DNA of 5,115 bases from an uncultured Clostridia bacterium (GTDB lineage Bacteria > Bacillota > Clostridia > Lachnospirales > CAMVHY01): positions 1-5,115 of the forward strand of contig CAMVHY010000116.1 of assembly GCA_947167415.1 (NCBI GenBank), in the 5' to 3' direction. The stretch's first letter is position 1. The number at the start of each line of letters is the position of its first letter. The notes beneath the pieces are model-generated. The model saw only the letters and a list, made by a program, of their open reading frames with translations. It was not told the origin of the DNA and did not search any database. This document shows positions 5,115-5,115 of the stretch, one piece after another. The position numbers and the translations under genes were made by a program.

Positions 5115-5115
5115 C
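5069..5115. other. G+C-rich patch at the right edge
   Basis: This stretch is over half G+C in a window that is otherwise about three quarters A+T. It carries a direct repeat CCCCGCT at 5083-5089 and 5100-5106 (period 17). In AT-rich genomes such patches often mark structural RNAs or recently acquired DNA. I could not match it to tRNA, rRNA, SRP RNA, tmRNA or RNase P RNA from memory, and the window cuts it off. Confidence 0.5.

Overview
The window is very AT-rich, roughly a quarter to 30% G+C by eye. It looks like a chromosomal segment of a low-G+C bacterium, most likely Bacillota (Clostridia or Negativicutes-like). The evidence for this is the mutL-miaA pair, an endonuclease-type MutL, a MiaA ending in the Bacillota-like TRHYAKRQITWFK signature, and GGAGG-type ribosome binding sites. 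The taxonomic call is an inference and cannot be refined from sequence alone.

Layout, left to right. Positions 1-1371 hold the 3' part of an unrecognised plus-strand gene whose product ends in two membrane helices and an acidic tail. It is closed by an intrinsic terminator (1408-1439). The last bases of that terminator overlap a plausible promoter for mutL (1430-1457), whose -10 box lies only seven bases before the best mutL start codon. mutL (1465-3348) and miaA (3345-4286) overlap by four bases (ATGA) and form a two-gene operon for DNA mismatch repair and tRNA A37 prenylation. A strong hairpin with T-runs on both sides (4288-4324) ends miaA, and it also ends the convergent minus-strand gene at 4348-4872, an unrecognised small two-helix membrane protein.

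The most structured part is the region to the right of that gene (about 4873-5115), read on the minus strand. In order it holds: a G+C-rich patch with a short open frame at the window edge, a near-consensus promoter (TTGACA-17-TAAAAT), an exceptionally strong Shine-Dalgarno sequence, two tiny head-to-tail ORFs whose start codons lie in a 12-bp direct repeat, an intrinsic-terminator hairpin built from that same repeat, a possible second promoter with a 17-bp palindrome in its spacer, and the membrane protein gene with its own strong Shine-Dalgarno site. This looks like a regulated leader (peptide- or terminator-based attenuation), and it is the best candidate for something undescribed here. Its function is inference.

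The usual Bacillota order mutS-mutL-miaA-hfq is not seen: neither mutS immediately upstream nor hfq downstream is present. The conserved pair is bracketed by orphan membrane proteins.
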